A stretch of 53,385 bases of DNA from Exiguobacterium alkaliphilum 12/1 (GTDB taxonomy: Bacteria > Bacillota > Bacilli > Exiguobacteriales > Exiguobacteriaceae): assembly GCF_000714435.1 (NCBI RefSeq), contig NZ_JJMW01000042.1:1-53385 (forward strand). The letters are read 5' to 3'. Positions within the stretch are counted from its first letter, which is position 1. The number at the start of each line of letters is the position of its first letter. The notes beneath the pieces were generated by a model. It worked only from the letters and a program-made list of their open reading frames with translations. It had not been told where the DNA came from and did not search any database. The translations under genes were made by a program, and so were the position numbers. Shown one piece after another: positions 1 to 9,904 of the stretch.

Positions 1-18
1 ATAGGACGTTGCCAGGCA
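1..18 (+). rRNA. rrf: 5S rRNA, 3' end only
   Basis: The first bases (AGGACGTTGCCAGGC from position 3) match the conserved 3' terminus of Bacillales 5S rRNA, which in B. subtilis reads AGGACGCCGCCAAGC. Only the last ~18 nucleotides are inside the window. A strong terminator follows at once, and in B. subtilis an rRNA/tRNA cluster likewise lies directly upstream of ctsR. The match is short, so the call rests on sequence plus context. Confidence 0.72.
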
Positions 19-23
19 ACATG

Positions 24-58
24 AGACGGTCGAGCAGAATGCTCGATCGTCTTTTTTT
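24..58 (+). terminator. Intrinsic terminator of the upstream rRNA operon
   Basis: A 12-13 bp stem (AGACG + TCGAGCA at 24-36 pairing with TGCTCGA + CGTCT at 40-52, one G/T at 29/47) with a GAA loop is followed by a run of seven T. It sits a few bases after the 5S 3' end, so it should end the rrn transcript. Confidence 0.9.
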
Positions 59-60
59 GT

Positions 61-87
61 GCGATGATGCGAGGCATCGTCGCTTTT
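61..87 (+). terminator. Second terminator-like hairpin upstream of ctsR
   Basis: GCGATGATGC (61-70) pairs with GCATCGTCGC (74-83) around a GAG loop and is followed by TTTT and, a little later, another T run that overlaps the ctsR -35 region. It is likely a back-up terminator behind the rRNA operon. Confidence 0.6.
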
Positions 88-90
88 CGT

Positions 91-118
91 TTGCCTTTTT
101 TTGAATCAATGATAAAAT
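91..118 (+). promoter_or_regulatory. SigA-type promoter of the ctsR operon
   Basis: TTGCCT (91-96), 16-bp spacer, TAAAAT (113-118) preceded by TGa, an extended -10. The predicted start falls at about 124-126, inside the CtsR operator heptads. It would transcribe ctsR-mcsA-mcsB-clpC. Confidence 0.65.
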
Positions 119-120
119 AT

Positions 121-144
121 AGTCAAAAGTCAAAGATGGTCAGA
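121..144 (+). promoter_or_regulatory. CtsR operator (heptad repeats)
   Basis: Three heptads stand in tandem: AGTCAAA (121-127), AGTCAAA (128-134) and GGTCAGA (138-144). The last two, separated by GAT, fit the known CtsR box RGTCAAA-NAN-RGTCAAA with one mismatch. The site covers the expected transcription start and reaches the ribosome binding site, as expected for autorepression of the operon. Confidence 0.85.
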
Positions 145-155
145 GGGTGGTGGAG

Positions 156-623
156 ATGAGAAACATATCTGATGTGATCGAACAGTATTTGAAGCAAGTG
201 CTCAAAGAAAGTCAGGCCAATACGATTGAAATCAAGCGGCAAGACATCGCAAAACGTTTTGAATGTGTTCCGTCTCAAATCAACTACGTCATCAATACAC
301 GGTTTACTGTCGAGAAAGGCTACCTCGTCGAAAGTAAACGCGGCGGAGGGGGATATATTCGCATTCGACGTGTCATCTTACACGAGAAACAGGATGTACT
401 GGCCAGTTTAATCGACTTCCTGCACAATCAACCGAGCTTGAATGAACAAGTCGTCGAAAACATACTGATTCGTCTGTTTGAGGAAGGGTTGATGAGCGAG
501 CACGAAGTTCGTCTTCTTTTTCACATACTGTCTGACGAATCACTCGGACTCTACACAGAGGACCGTTATTTGATTCGCCGGCATCAATTATTAGCGCTCA
601 TGAAACTGTTAAGTTATCGCTGA
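156..623 (+). CDS. ctsR: Class III heat-shock repressor CtsR
   Basis: CtsR represses clp genes; the dimer binds heptad repeats and lets go on heating. The 155-residue product has the winged helix-turn-helix with CVPSQINYVINTRF (residues 37-50) and the glycine-rich thermosensing wing RGGGGYIRI (62-70), then a helical C-terminal dimer/McsB-contact domain. The ATG at 156 is chosen over the GTG at 147 because it gives the family N-terminus MxNISDxIEQYL and lies behind GAGGGTGG. First gene of the four-gene operon; its own operator overlaps the transcript start. Length agrees with B. subtilis CtsR (154 aa). Confidence 0.97.
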   Translation: MRNISDVIEQYLKQVLKESQANTIEIKRQDIAKRFECVPSQINYVINTRFTVEKGYLVESKRGGGGYIRIRRVILHEKQDVLASLIDFLHNQPSLNEQVVENILIRLFEEGLMSEHEVRLLFHILSDESLGLYTEDRYLIRRHQLLALMKLLSYR

Positions 624-638
624 CGGAGGCGGAAGGAC

Positions 639-1073
639 ATGTTATGTGAACGGTGTAAACGGCGACCTGCCGTCAATGAGATGGTCATCAATGAAGATGG
701 AGTTCCTGTCACGCGTAAACTGTGTCGCACGTGTGCGTTTGAAGTCATGACTGGTTACGTTCCAGTCGTGAAGCGATGTCCGACATGTCAGATGACGCAA
801 CACGCACTACGTCAAACGAGAAAAGCTGGCTGTACGACGTGCTATACTGTCTTTCGCGATGATTTATTGAAGATGACTCGTCAATATCAACAAGGACATG
901 ATCATCACGTCGGTTCGATTCCAAACCTGTTACGAACACCTGACGAACGAATTGAAGAACGACTCGTGAAGCTGGCAGGGGAGTTGGAGCAAGCCGTCGA
1001 ACAAGAAGATTATGAACGTGCAGCCCGTATCAAGAAAGAAATGATTCAATTGAAAGGGCAAGGTGAGGCGTGA
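639..1073 (+). CDS. mcsA: McsA, zinc-binding activator of the protein arginine kinase
   Basis: McsA binds and activates McsB and is part of the switch that removes CtsR and marks proteins for ClpCP. The 144-residue protein carries four CxxC pairs (Cys3/6, 29/32, 47/50, 65/68), enough for two zinc sites, and a C-terminal UVR-type coiled region (about 105-140, LEQAVEQEDYERAARIKKEM). It is shorter than B. subtilis McsA (185 aa), mainly in the stretch between the last CxxC and the UVR motif. GGAGG lies 8-12 bases before the ATG; the stop overlaps the start of mcsB (TGATG). Confidence 0.95.
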   Translation: MLCERCKRRPAVNEMVINEDGVPVTRKLCRTCAFEVMTGYVPVVKRCPTCQMTQHALRQTRKAGCTTCYTVFRDDLLKMTRQYQQGHDHHVGSIPNLLRTPDERIEERLVKLAGELEQAVEQEDYERAARIKKEMIQLKGQGEA

Positions 1074-2116
1074 TGGAGACATTCCTCGAAAAGCCGCTCG
1101 GTCCGAAGATGCGTGAACGAGCGAAGTTAGACGACCTTGTCATCTCGACTCGGATTCGATTGGCTCGCAACCTGAAAGACACGGTCTTCTCCCCTGTTCT
1201 CTCTGAAGAAGGGCAACGGCACTTGTGTGAACGTGTCGAGTCCTCTCTTGGCGGTCTTCAAGGGTTCCAGTACATCCATATGGGTTCCTATGATCTCGTG
1301 ACGCGGCAAGCACTTGTCGAGAAGCATTTGATCAGTCCGACCATCGCTAAGAAAGATGAAAGTGCCGTCTTTTTAAGTGAAGACGAAACGATCAGTGTAT
1401 TGGTCAATGAGGAAGATCACTTACGGATTCAAACGTTGTTGCCTGGCTTTCAGGTGGCAGAGGCGTTCGAACTAGCTAAGCGCGTCGATGCCTTGTGTGA
1501 AGAGTCTCTCCCTTATGCTTTCGATGAAACGTTAGGTTACTTGACGACGTGCCCGAGCAATATCGGGACCGGCCTCCGCGCCTCGGTCATGCTCCACCTA
1601 CCGGGTTTGACATTGACCGGTCGGATTACTCCTATATTAAAAGAACTTCGCAAACTCGGTTACACCATTCGCGGACGGTATGGAGAAGGCAGTGACGCGG
1701 CGGGACGACTCTTCCAACTGTCGAATCAACGGACACTTGGAAGTCACGAATCCCAACTCTTGTCAGATTTTATGGAAGTAACGGAACAAATCATTCAAGC
1801 GGAGCGCCAAGCACGCGATGATTTGCTTAAAACCAATGAAGCGGAGTTAGAAGATCAGTTCTATCGCTCTTACGGGATTTTGCGCTATGCCAAATTGCTA
1901 TCTTCGACGGAAGCGATTGAACGTCTTTCTGACTTACACTTAGCGAGCGACCTCGGACTACTGTCGGATTGGAGCCCACCCCAGTTTCATGAGCTGATTG
2001 TAAGGTTGCAATCAGGTTTCCTACAAAAACATTTCGGGAAAACATTATCTACGAAAGAACGAGATCGAGAACGAGCAACGCTCGTTCGTCGAACGCTAGA
2101 TCACGGTTTAGTTTGA
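1073..2116 (+). CDS. mcsB: Protein arginine kinase McsB
   Basis: McsB phosphorylates arginines on misfolded proteins and CtsR, tagging them for ClpC-ClpP. The 347-residue protein shows the phosphagen-kinase fold: STRIRLARN near residue 25 (nucleotide contact), [21 protein letters not shown] from Cys160, and [12 protein letters not shown] in the later part. Near the C-terminus RDRERA (330-335) fits the RDxxRA phosphoarginine-binding pocket of the family. The ATG at 1073 overlaps the mcsA stop and sits 4-5 bases behind GGTGAGG; a GTG at 1070 is the only close alternative. Confidence 0.97.
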   Translation: METFLEKPLGPKMRERAKLDDLVISTRIRLARNLKDTVFSPVLSEEGQRHLCERVESSLGGLQGFQYIHMGSYDLVTRQALVEKHLISPTIAKKDESAVFLSEDETISVLVNEEDHLRIQTLLPGFQVAEAFELAKRVDALCEESLPYAFDETLGYLTTCPSNIGTGLRASVMLHLPGLTLTGRITPILKELRKLGYTIRGRYGEGSDAAGRLFQLSNQRTLGSHESQLLSDFMEVTEQIIQAERQARDDLLKTNEAELEDQFYRSYGILRYAKLLSSTEAIERLSDLHLASDLGLLSDWSPPQFHELIVRLQSGFLQKHFGKTLSTKERDRERATLVRRTLDHGLV

Positions 2117-2141
2117 TTTAACTCTCAAGGAGGTTTTGTCC

Positions 2142-4577
2142 ATGATGTTTGGTCGATTCACAGAACGAGCTCAGCGCGTATTAGCTTTGGCACAAGAAGA
2201 AGCGGTACGGCTTGGCCATCACAATATTGGTACGGAACACATTTTACTCGGATTGATTCGAGAAGGGGAAGGCATCGCTGCAAAAGCGCTCTTCGCCCTC
2301 GGCATGACGTCTGAAAAGATTCAACAAGAAGTGGAAGCGCTCATTGGACGTGGTTCAGAGAACGGTTCGACAATTCACTATACACCGCGAGCGAAAAAAG
2401 TGATTGAGCTCTCGATGGACGAGGCCCGTAAGCTCGGTCACTCGTATGTCGGGACAGAGCATATCTTGCTCGGGTTGATTCGAGAAGGAGAAGGTGTCGC
2501 GGCTCGTGTTATGAATAACCTCGGCATCAGTTTGACGAAGGCCCGTCAGCAAGTACTCCAACTGCTCGGAAACACAGAATCGTCAGCCAACGCCTCGCAA
2601 CCTGGAACGAGCGCTGCGACTCCAACGCTCGACGGCTTGGCTCGTGACTTGACGCAGCAAGCTCGTGAATCACGACTCGATCCGGTCATCGGACGCGCAG
2701 GTGAGATTCAACGCGTCATTGAGGTGTTGTCACGTCGGACGAAAAACAACCCGGTCTTGATTGGGGAGCCAGGCGTCGGGAAGACGGCGGTCGTCGAAGG
2801 CTTGGCCCAACAGATCATCAATAACGAAGTGCCGGAGACGCTCCGCAATAAACGCGTCATGGTACTCGATATGGGGACACTCGTCGCAGGGACGAAATAT
2901 CGCGGTGAATTTGAAGACCGCTTGAAAAAAGTCATGGACGAGATTCGTCAAGCCGGGAACGTCATCCTCTTCATTGACGAGTTGCATACGTTGATTGGTG
3001 CCGGGGGTGCGGAAGGTGCAATCGACGCCTCAAACATCTTGAAGCCGTCACTCGCTCGTGGCGAACTTCAATGTATCGGTGCGACGACACTCGACGAATA
3101 CCGGAAGTATATCGAAAAAGACGCAGCGCTCGAGCGCCGCTTCCAACCGATTCAAGTCAATGAACCGACTGCAGAAGAAGCAGAGCAAATCTTACTCGGT
3201 TTACGCGACCGTTATGAAGCGCACCATCGCGTGACCATCACGGACGAAGCGGTCCACGAAGCTGTCGTTCTTTCAGACCGCTACATTTCAGACCGTTTCC
3301 TTCCGGATAAAGCGATTGACCTCGTCGATGAGGCCGCGTCAAAAGTCCGCCTCCGTTCGTTCACGGCGCCACCGAACTTGAAAGAGCTCGAAGCACGTCT
3401 CGAATCGATTCGTAAAGAAAAAGATTCGGCCGTTCAGAGCCAAGAGTTCGAGAAAGCAGCCTCGCTTCGAGATACGGAACAAAAAGTTCGAGAAGAGCTC
3501 GAACAGTTGAAGTCCGAATGGCAGAACAAACAAGGCAATGAGAAACTTGAAGTGACGAAAGAAGATATCGCCCAAGTCGTCGCCAACTGGACCGGCGTTC
3601 CGGTCACAAAAATCGCAGAGGAAGAGACAGATCGTCTCTTGAAACTCGAGTCGATTTTGCATAACCGTGTCATCGGTCAAGATGAAGCCGTCAAATCGAT
3701 TTCGCGGGCAATCCGCCGGGCCCGTGCCGGGTTGAAAGACCCGAAACGTCCAATCGGATCGTTCGTCTTCCTTGGGCCGACCGGTGTCGGTAAGACCGAA
3801 CTTGCCCGTGCCGTTGCCGAAGCGCTCTTCGGCGATGAGGACGCGATTATCCGCATCGACATGTCCGAGTACATGGAGAAACATGCGACGAGCCGACTCG
3901 TCGGTTCGCCTCCAGGGTATGTTGGGTATGAAGAAGGTGGACAATTGACAGAAAAAGTTCGCCGGAAGCCATACTCGGTCATCTTGCTTGATGAGATTGA
4001 GAAAGCGCACCCGGAAGTGTTCAACATCTTGCTCCAAGTGCTCGACGACGGCCGCTTGACAGACTCGAAAGGCCGCACGGTCGACTTCCGCAACACCGTC
4101 ATCATCATGACATCAAACGTCGGGGCCGCCGCGCTCAAACGGAACAAATATGTCGGATTCACGGTTGAAGACGATGTGAAACGTGAATATACAGAGATGA
4201 AGGACAAAGTCATGGAAGAGCTCAAAAAAGCGTTCCGTCCTGAGTTCTTGAACCGAATCGATGAGATCACGGTATTCCACTCGCTTCAAAAAGAGCATAT
4301 CCAACAAATCGTCAAGCTCATGGCCGAGACACTCACGAAACGTCTTGGCGAACAAGGCATCGACTTCACGTTGACGGAGTCGGCGCTTGAGAAGATCGCT
4401 GAAGTTGGATACGACCCAGAGTACGGGGCTCGACCGCTCCGCCGGGCGCTCCAACGCGAGGTGGAGGACCGACTCTCAGAAGCGATGCTCAGTGGAGACA
4501 TCACCAAAGGTAGTAAAGTCGCGCTCGACGTGCAGGACGGAGAGTTTATCGTCCGAAGCGAAGGCGTCGTTCAATAA
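2142..4577 (+). CDS. clpC: AAA+ unfoldase ClpC
   Basis: ClpC unfolds substrates and feeds them to ClpP; it reads phosphoarginine tags and adaptors such as MecA. In the 811 residues one sees two Clp-N repeats (about 1-145, each with [15 protein letters not shown]), AAA1 with Walker A GEPGVGKT (about 208-215), the UVR/coiled M domain (about 410-485), AAA2 with GPTGVGKT (about 545) and a VGF loop near 670 (KYVGFTVED) for ClpP docking. The start MMFGRF is that of the family and lies 8 bases after AAGGAGG. Last gene of the CtsR operon, followed by a terminator. Confidence 0.98.
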   Translation: MMFGRFTERAQRVLALAQEEAVRLGHHNIGTEHILLGLIREGEGIAAKALFALGMTSEKIQQEVEALIGRGSENGSTIHYTPRAKKVIELSMDEARKLGHSYVGTEHILLGLIREGEGVAARVMNNLGISLTKARQQVLQLLGNTESSANASQPGTSAATPTLDGLARDLTQQARESRLDPVIGRAGEIQRVIEVLSRRTKNNPVLIGEPGVGKTAVVEGLAQQIINNEVPETLRNKRVMVLDMGTLVAGTKYRGEFEDRLKKVMDEIRQAGNVILFIDELHTLIGAGGAEGAIDASNILKPSLARGELQCIGATTLDEYRKYIEKDAALERRFQPIQVNEPTAEEAEQILLGLRDRYEAHHRVTITDEAVHEAVVLSDRYISDRFLPDKAIDLVDEAASKVRLRSFTAPPNLKELEARLESIRKEKDSAVQSQEFEKAASLRDTEQKVREELEQLKSEWQNKQGNEKLEVTKEDIAQVVANWTGVPVTKIAEEETDRLLKLESILHNRVIGQDEAVKSISRAIRRARAGLKDPKRPIGSFVFLGPTGVGKTELARAVAEALFGDEDAIIRIDMSEYMEKHATSRLVGSPPGYVGYEEGGQLTEKVRRKPYSVILLDEIEKAHPEVFNILLQVLDDGRLTDSKGRTVDFRNTVIIMTSNVGAAALKRNKYVGFTVEDDVKREYTEMKDKVMEELKKAFRPEFLNRIDEITVFHSLQKEHIQQIVKLMAETLTKRLGEQGIDFTLTESALEKIAEVGYDPEYGARPLRRALQREVEDRLSEAMLSGDITKGSKVALDVQDGEFIVRSEGVVQ

Positions 4578-4581
4578 TGCG

Positions 4582-4613
4582 AAGCTCCCTCTCTCGTGTG
4601 AGGGGGCTTTTTT
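4582..4613 (+). terminator. Intrinsic terminator after clpC
   Basis: AAGCTCCCTC (4582-4591) pairs with GAGGGGGCTT (4600-4609, one G/T) and runs into six T. It ends the ctsR-clpC operon; radA starts 19 bases later, so some read-through into radA is possible. Confidence 0.85.
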
Positions 4614-4631
4614 AAACAGAAAGGATTCGGT

Positions 4632-6008
4632 ATGGCTAAATTAAAAACGAAATACGTATGTCAATCGTGTGGCTATGAGTCCGCCAAATGGATGGGACGT
4701 TGCCCGGGATGTAATGAATGGAACACGCTCGTCGAAGAGTTCGTCGAAGAGAAGAAAGCGAAGCGCGGGGCCGCGTTCGTTCACAGTTCCTCACGCCAGT
4801 TGAAACCGGAACGTCTCGCGGACGTCGTCTCGCAGGAAGAGACGCGAGTCCATACGAACAGTCAAGAGTTTGACCGCGTCCTCGGTGGGGGGATTGTCCC
4901 TGGATCGCTCGTCCTTGTCGGGGGTGACCCGGGTATCGGCAAGTCGACGATTTTACTTCAAGTCAGTGCGCATCTTGCCCATAGCGGACGGAAAGTACTC
5001 TACATTTCAGGTGAGGAATCGCTCAAGCAGACGAAGCTTCGTGCGGAGCGACTCGGCCTGCCGACACAGGATTTATATGTGCTCGCCGAGACCGATATGT
5101 TGATGATTGAACGGGTCATCGATGAAGAGAAGCCGGGATTTGTCATCATCGATTCGATTCAAACGGTATATATGGATGAGATTCAATCGGCGCCGGGCAG
5201 TGTCGCTCAAGTGCGGGAATGTACCGCAGCGCTTATGAAAATCGCCAAAACGCGAGGCGTGGCCGTCTTTATCGTCGGACACGTCACGAAGCAAGGTTCG
5301 ATCGCCGGACCACGCTTGCTCGAGCATATGGTCGATGCGGTGTTGTATTTCGAGGGCGAGCGCCATCATACGTTCCGGATTTTACGTGCGGTCAAGAACC
5401 GTTTCGGCTCGACGAATGAGATTGGCATCTTTGAGATGAAAGAGAGCGGGCTCGAGGAAGTGCTCAACCCGTCCGAGATTTTCTTAGAAGAACGGACGGC
5501 CGGTGTATCCGGCTCGACGGTCGTCGCTTCAATGGAAGGGACGCGAACGGTGCTCGTCGAGCTTCAAGCGCTCATTTCGCCGACGTCATTCGGGAATCCG
5601 AGACGCATGGCGACGGGAATCGACCAAAACCGCGTCGCGCTGCTCATGGCCGTGCTCGAGAAACGTTCCGGTCTCTTGCTCCAGACGCAAGATGCGTATT
5701 TGAAGGCGGCTGGTGGCGTGAAGCTTGACGAGCCGGCCATCGATTTGGCAATCTGTGTCTCCATCGCCTCAAGTTTCCGCGACCGTCCGACACGCCCGAC
5801 CGACGTCTGTATCGGGGAAGTCGGATTGACCGGTGAAGTACGCCGGGTGTCACGAATCGAACAACGCGTCGCCGAGGCGGCTAAGCTCGGCTTCACGCGT
5901 GCGATCATTCCGAAAAACAACCTTGGCGGCTGGACGGCACCAGCCGGAATCGACGTCGTCGGGGTCAGTACTGTCGATGAGGCGCTACAACTCACCATTC
6001 CGTTCTGA
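4632..6008 (+). CDS. radA: DNA repair ATPase RadA/Sms
   Basis: RadA is a hexameric RecA-like helicase that promotes branch migration and recombination repair. The 458 residues hold an N-terminal C4 zinc finger (Cys10/13 and Cys24/27), a RecA core with Walker [10 protein letters not shown] (about 96-104), the RadA-specific KNRFG motif (about 255) and a C-terminal Lon-protease-like domain. Start ATG behind a GAAAGGA site. In B. subtilis disA follows radA; here only 114 bases separate radA from the PIN-TRAM gene and no disA is present. Confidence 0.97.
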   Translation: MAKLKTKYVCQSCGYESAKWMGRCPGCNEWNTLVEEFVEEKKAKRGAAFVHSSSRQLKPERLADVVSQEETRVHTNSQEFDRVLGGGIVPGSLVLVGGDPGIGKSTILLQVSAHLAHSGRKVLYISGEESLKQTKLRAERLGLPTQDLYVLAETDMLMIERVIDEEKPGFVIIDSIQTVYMDEIQSAPGSVAQVRECTAALMKIAKTRGVAVFIVGHVTKQGSIAGPRLLEHMVDAVLYFEGERHHTFRILRAVKNRFGSTNEIGIFEMKESGLEEVLNPSEIFLEERTAGVSGSTVVASMEGTRTVLVELQALISPTSFGNPRRMATGIDQNRVALLMAVLEKRSGLLLQTQDAYLKAAGGVKLDEPAIDLAICVSIASSFRDRPTRPTDVCIGEVGLTGEVRRVSRIEQRVAEAAKLGFTRAIIPKNNLGGWTAPAGIDVVGVSTVDEALQLTIPF

Positions 6009-6043
6009 CGGGCGCCTCCGACAGGTTTTTAACGCTTTGTAAC

Positions 6044-6072
6044 GAACGCTTTCAAACGAACCGTGTTACAAT
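6044..6072 (+). promoter_or_regulatory. Probable extended -10 promoter of the PIN-TRAM gene
   Basis: TGtTACAAT (TACAAT at 6067-6072) is a good extended -10, while the -35 at 17 bp (GAACGC, 6044-6049) is poor. It lies in the only gap between radA and the next gene, 50 bases before the start codon. Confidence 0.45.
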
Positions 6073-6122
6073 AAAAGTGCTGTTTTCATGAAATTTAAAT
6101 TCAAACGAAGGAGGTGGAATGA

Positions 6123-7187
6123 GTGAAGATTGCAGTGCGAATCGGATTTATTTTAATCGGTCTCGTCGTCGGATGGTTCGGGATTATCGAGTTGATGATT
6201 TTACTAAGTGACCTCGGTGTGAACGTGCCGGCATGGTTGACGATTCCATACGTAGCTAGTTTGATTGGTGGACTTATCTTCTTCATTCTCAGTTTATTCT
6301 TGACCGACATGGTCGTTAAATTCATCCGTTTTGTCGAAGAACGGCTCGTCCGTTTGCCGGTCGGGGATATTTTGTTCGGCTCGATTGGATTGATTATCGG
6401 GTTGTTAATCGCCTTTTTGATTAGCGTCTCGCTCGAAGTGACGAACATTTTCTTGCTCAGTAAAATCGTCCCGATTTTCGTGACCGCTTTGTTCGGATAC
6501 TTCGGATTTGCCGTCGGGTACCGAAAGCGCAACGAGTGGATCAAACTGTTCGTGAAAAGTGAACGCGAAAAGCAGCCGGCTGAGCCGGTACGCCGTTCGA
6601 ACGATAAGATTTTGGATACGAGTGTCATCATCGACGGTCGTATCGCCGACATCGCGAAGACAGGCTTTATTGAAGGAACGCTTATCGTTCCCCAGTTCGT
6701 CATCGGCGAACTCCAATATATCGCGGACTCTTCAGATACGTTGAAACGGAATCGCGGTCGACGCGGACTCGATATCTTAAAAGAGCTTCAAGACAACGAC
6801 CGCATCGAAGTCGAGATTTATGATGGAGACTTTGAAGATGTAGCGGAAGTCGATATCAAGCTGATTAAACTCGCTGAAGTGAAGAACGGGATCGTCGTGA
6901 CGAACGACTACAACTTGAACAAAGTATGTGAAGTTCGAAACGTCCCGGTGTTAAACATTAACGATTTAGCTAACTCGGTGAAACAGATTGTCATTCCAGG
7001 TGAAGAGATGGTCGTTACGGTCATCAAAGAAGGAAAAGAACAAAATCAAGGAGTCGCCTACCTCGAGGACGGGACGATGGTCGTTGTCGAAGGGGGACGT
7101 AAGCTCATTTCGAAGACGTTACCGGTCGTCGTGACGAGTGTGCTCCAGACCTCGGCAGGTCGAATGATTTTTGCTCGTCCTGAATAA
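6123..7187 (+). CDS. yacL: PIN and TRAM domain membrane protein (YacL family)
   Basis: A 354-residue protein with four hydrophobic helices in the first ~130 residues, a PIN nuclease-like domain beginning at DTSVIIDGRI (Asp165 onward; acidic residues recur in NDYNLNK) and a TRAM RNA-binding domain near the C-terminus (about 290-345). The layout is that of B. subtilis YacL, whose function is not firmly known; the PIN-TRAM pair suggests an RNA-directed nuclease at the membrane. GTG start chosen because GAAGGAGGTGG lies 5 bases before it; an ATG at 6119 is in another frame. A terminator follows. Confidence 0.93.
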   Translation: MKIAVRIGFILIGLVVGWFGIIELMILLSDLGVNVPAWLTIPYVASLIGGLIFFILSLFLTDMVVKFIRFVEERLVRLPVGDILFGSIGLIIGLLIAFLISVSLEVTNIFLLSKIVPIFVTALFGYFGFAVGYRKRNEWIKLFVKSEREKQPAEPVRRSNDKILDTSVIIDGRIADIAKTGFIEGTLIVPQFVIGELQYIADSSDTLKRNRGRRGLDILKELQDNDRIEVEIYDGDFEDVAEVDIKLIKLAEVKNGIVVTNDYNLNKVCEVRNVPVLNINDLANSVKQIVIPGEEMVVTVIKEGKEQNQGVAYLEDGTMVVVEGGRKLISKTLPVVVTSVLQTSAGRMIFARPE

Positions 7188-7192
7188 CTGTG

Positions 7193-7224
7193 AAAAAGAG
7201 ACGCGCTTCGCGCTCTCTTTTTTC
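7193..7224 (+). terminator. Intrinsic terminator after the PIN-TRAM gene
   Basis: AAAAAGAGA-CGCG (from 7193) pairs with CGCG-C-TCTCTTTTTT around a CTT loop, with one bulged C. The A-rich left arm and T run would also work on the opposite strand. ispD begins 22 bases later. Confidence 0.75.
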
Positions 7225-7245
7225 ACGAAGTGAGGGGAATTAGTG

Positions 7246-7923
7246 ATGCGATATGCAGTCGTCATCCCAGCGGCCGGTCAAGGCAAGCGTATGGGGGCGA
7301 ACGAGAATAAATTGATGTTACAGCTCCAAGGAAAGCCGATTATCGTGTGGACGGTCGAGGCGTTCGCCCGTGACACATGGTGTGACGCCATCATCTTGGC
7401 GATTCGTCCGGAGGAAGAGCCGTGGTTTCGCTCGATGCTTAACCATATTCCGACCCCCATCACGTATGTGACCGGCGGGAAAGAACGGCAAGAAAGTGTC
7501 CGTGCCGGCCTGCATGCCGTGACGCGAGACGGTGTCGTCTTGATTCATGACGGAGCGCGTCCGTTCATTCGAGTCGAACAATTACGGCAAGTGGCTCAAG
7601 CAGGACAAACGGGCGGTGCGATTTTAGCGGTTCCCGTGAAAGACACGGTGAAGCAAGTGGATGCTGGACAAATTACCCGCACGGTTCCGCGTGAGACGCT
7701 TTGGCTCGCCCAGACCCCGCAGGCGTTTCCGATTGAGCGGATTCGGCGCATCCACGACGAAGCGGCGGCGCAAACGTTTACGGGTACCGACGATGCGAGT
7801 CTGTTCGAATGGGCAGGTCATGAGGTCGCGGTCATCCCGGGTGACTATCACAACATAAAAATCACGACACCCGAAGATTTATTGTTCGGGGAAGCGATTT
7901 TGACGAAGGAGGATTATCGATGA
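7246..7923 (+). CDS. ispD: 2-C-methyl-D-erythritol 4-phosphate cytidylyltransferase IspD
   Basis: IspD joins CTP and MEP to give CDP-ME, third step of the MEP isoprenoid pathway, in the cytosol. The 225-residue product starts with the nucleotide-binding loop [11 protein letters not shown] (about 7-17), has [10 protein letters not shown] in the middle and DDASLFE near the C-terminus, as in the family. The ATG at 7246 is preferred to GTG 7243 for its spacing of 8 bases to GTGAGGGG. The stop overlaps the ispF start (ATGA), so the two are translationally coupled. Confidence 0.96.
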   Translation: MRYAVVIPAAGQGKRMGANENKLMLQLQGKPIIVWTVEAFARDTWCDAIILAIRPEEEPWFRSMLNHIPTPITYVTGGKERQESVRAGLHAVTRDGVVLIHDGARPFIRVEQLRQVAQAGQTGGAILAVPVKDTVKQVDAGQITRTVPRETLWLAQTPQAFPIERIRRIHDEAAAQTFTGTDDASLFEWAGHEVAVIPGDYHNIKITTPEDLLFGEAILTKEDYR

Positions 7924-8393
7924 GAATAGGACAAGGATTTGATGTGCATGCATTTGCGGAAGGGCGCCCGCTCATTTTAGGGGGAATCGAGATTCCGCAC
8001 GACCGTGGTCTACTCGGTCATTCCGATGCGGACGTGTTGCTCCACACGATTGCCGATGCGGCCCTCGGTGCGATCGCAGCCGGAGATATCGGCAAGCATT
8101 TTCCGGACACGGACCCAGCTTTTAAAGATGCCGATTCGAAAGTGTTGCTTCAACACGTCTGGCAACTCGTGAAAGCAGAAGGGTACGTCCTTGGAAACGT
8201 CGATGCGACGGTCATGGCACAGCGGCCAAAACTTCGTCCATATATCGATGACATGCGAGCGGTCATTGCTGAGTTGCTTGAGGCTGACATCAGCCAAGTG
8301 AACGTAAAGGCGACGACGACGGAACAGCTCGGCTTCACGGGACGAGAAGAAGGAATTGCTGCCCAGGCGGTCATCCTGCTCAACCGTGCTTGA
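7920..8393 (+). CDS. ispF: 2-C-methyl-D-erythritol 2,4-cyclodiphosphate synthase IspF
   Basis: IspF cyclises CDP-ME 2-phosphate to MEcPP with release of CMP. The 157 residues are the usual size and show the zinc ligands of DVH (Asp8, His10) and HSDADVLLH, followed by [10 protein letters not shown] and the C-terminal [15 protein letters not shown]. It overlaps ispD by four bases and uses AAGGAGG located in the end of ispD. With ispD it supplies the MEP pathway; later steps are not in this window. Confidence 0.97.
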   Translation: MRIGQGFDVHAFAEGRPLILGGIEIPHDRGLLGHSDADVLLHTIADAALGAIAAGDIGKHFPDTDPAFKDADSKVLLQHVWQLVKAEGYVLGNVDATVMAQRPKLRPYIDDMRAVIAELLEADISQVNVKATTTEQLGFTGREEGIAAQAVILLNRA

Positions 8394-8399
8394 CAAAAG

Positions 8400-8408
8400 T
8401 GGTATACT
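8400..8408 (+). promoter_or_regulatory. Extended -10 promoter of gltX
   Basis: TGgTATACT (TATACT 8403-8408) lies 34 bases before the gltX start. A perfect TTGACA at 8390-8395 is only 7 bases from it and cannot be its -35; at the correct distance there is only TCAACC. An extended -10 promoter is the best reading. Confidence 0.5.
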
Positions 8409-8441
8409 ATTTGGGCAGAAGAGAAGAAAGGTGGAAATAGT

Positions 8442-9896
8442 ATGAGTGAAGTGCGTGTACGCTATGCGCCAAGTCCGACGGGTCACCTTCATATCGGGAA
8501 CGCCCGGACCGCGCTATTCAATTATTTATATGCTCGCCACGCCGGCGGGAAGATGATCCTCCGAATCGAGGATACCGATCAAAAACGGAACGTTGAGAAC
8601 GGTGTCGAAAGTCAGATGAAGTATCTTGAATGGCTTGGAATCGATTGGGACGAAGGTCCAGGCCGCGGTGGTGACTACGGCCCTTACTTCCAAATGGAGC
8701 GACTCGACCTCTACAACAAACATGTGAACGAGTTGATGGAGAAAGGACTCGCCTATAAGTGCTATATGACGTCGGAAGAACTCGAGGCAGAGCGCGAAGC
8801 ACAAATCGCGCGCGGCGAAGCGCCGCGTTATTCGGGTGCCCATCGCAACTTGAGCGCTGAGGAGCAGGCCGCATTCGAAGCGGAAGGTCGCAAGCCGTCG
8901 ATTCGCATCCGTGTGCCTGAGGGCGTCACGTACAAATGGCATGATGTCGTCAAAGGTGACGTCTCGTTTGAAGCGAAAGACTTCGGTGATTGGGTCATCG
9001 TCAAACAAGACGGGATTCCGACGTACAACTTTGCGGTCGTCATCGATGACTACTTGATGAAGATCAGTCACGTGTTACGGGGCGACGACCACATCGCCAA
9101 CACACCGAAACAGATGATGGTCTATGACGCGCTCGGATGGGACTACCCGACGTTCGGGCATATGACGCTCATTTTCAATGAGAACCATAAGAAACTCTCG
9201 AAGCGTGATGAGTCAATCATTCAGTTCATCGAGCAATATGCCGATCTCGGATACATCCCGGAAGCGCTCTTCAACTTCATCTCGCTTCTCGGCTGGTCGC
9301 CGGTCGGTGAAGAAGAGATCTTCACGAAACAACAGTTCATCGACATGTTCGACGCGGGTCGACTCTCGAAGAGCCCGGCCGTGTTTGATCAACAGAAGCT
9401 CGCGTGGATCAACAGTGTCTACATGAAACAGGCTTCGCTTGACGAAGTGGTGGCACTCAGTTTACCATTCTTACAAGAAGCGGGCCGTTTACCAGAAGCG
9501 CTCTCGATGGAAGAAGCGGATTGGGCGACAGCGCTCATCGCGCTCTATAAAGAACAGATGACGCACGGCGCTGAGATCGTCGCGTTGACGGACTTGTTCT
9601 TTAAAGACGAAGTCGAGTATGACGAAGAGGCGAACGCGGTGCTTGCCGGTGAGGCGGTACCGAGCGTCTTGGCTGAATTCAAGGCGCAACTCGAACAGAT
9701 CGAAGATTTCACACCGGAAGCGATTAAAGCCGCGACGAAAGCGACACAAAAAGCGACTGGTCAAAAAGGAAAGAACTTGTTCATGCCGATCCGTGTCGCG
9801 ACGACAGGGCAGACGCACGGACCAGAGCTTCCAAATGCAATCGCATTGATTGGAAAAGAGCGTGTCTTGGCACGTCTCTCAACTTTATTAGCTTAA
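8442..9896 (+). CDS. gltX: Glutamyl-tRNA synthetase
   Basis: Charges tRNA-Glu, and in most Bacillota also tRNA-Gln before amidation by GatCAB. The 484-residue class I synthetase has the HIGH-type motif HIGN (17-20, after YAPSPTG) and KLSKR (about 250-254). No obvious loss or insertion compared with the B. subtilis enzyme (483 aa). AAAGGTGG lies 7 bases before the ATG. It is followed by the T-box leader of cysE, the same order as in Bacillus. Confidence 0.98.
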   Translation: MSEVRVRYAPSPTGHLHIGNARTALFNYLYARHAGGKMILRIEDTDQKRNVENGVESQMKYLEWLGIDWDEGPGRGGDYGPYFQMERLDLYNKHVNELMEKGLAYKCYMTSEELEAEREAQIARGEAPRYSGAHRNLSAEEQAAFEAEGRKPSIRIRVPEGVTYKWHDVVKGDVSFEAKDFGDWVIVKQDGIPTYNFAVVIDDYLMKISHVLRGDDHIANTPKQMMVYDALGWDYPTFGHMTLIFNENHKKLSKRDESIIQFIEQYADLGYIPEALFNFISLLGWSPVGEEEIFTKQQFIDMFDAGRLSKSPAVFDQQKLAWINSVYMKQASLDEVVALSLPFLQEAGRLPEALSMEEADWATALIALYKEQMTHGAEIVALTDLFFKDEVEYDEEANAVLAGEAVPSVLAEFKAQLEQIEDFTPEAIKAATKATQKATGQKGKNLFMPIRVATTGQTHGPELPNAIALIGKERVLARLSTLLA

Positions 9897-9904
9897 AGGC
9901 AATG

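Noticed and set aside
3339..4037. Long open frame on the minus strand inside clpC (232 codons)
   Set aside because: It is a shadow of the clpC frame caused by codon bias; no ribosome site, composition is odd and the opposite strand is a certain gene. Similar minus-strand frames in radA, gltX, rpoB, rpoC and fusA were rejected for the same reason.
4387..4644. Plus-strand frame running from the clpC end into radA
   Set aside because: Crosses the clpC terminator, lacks a ribosome site and codes for no recognisable protein.
8390..8408. TTGACA plus TATACT before gltX read as a standard promoter
   Set aside because: The spacer would be only 7 bases; kept as an extended -10 promoter without that -35.
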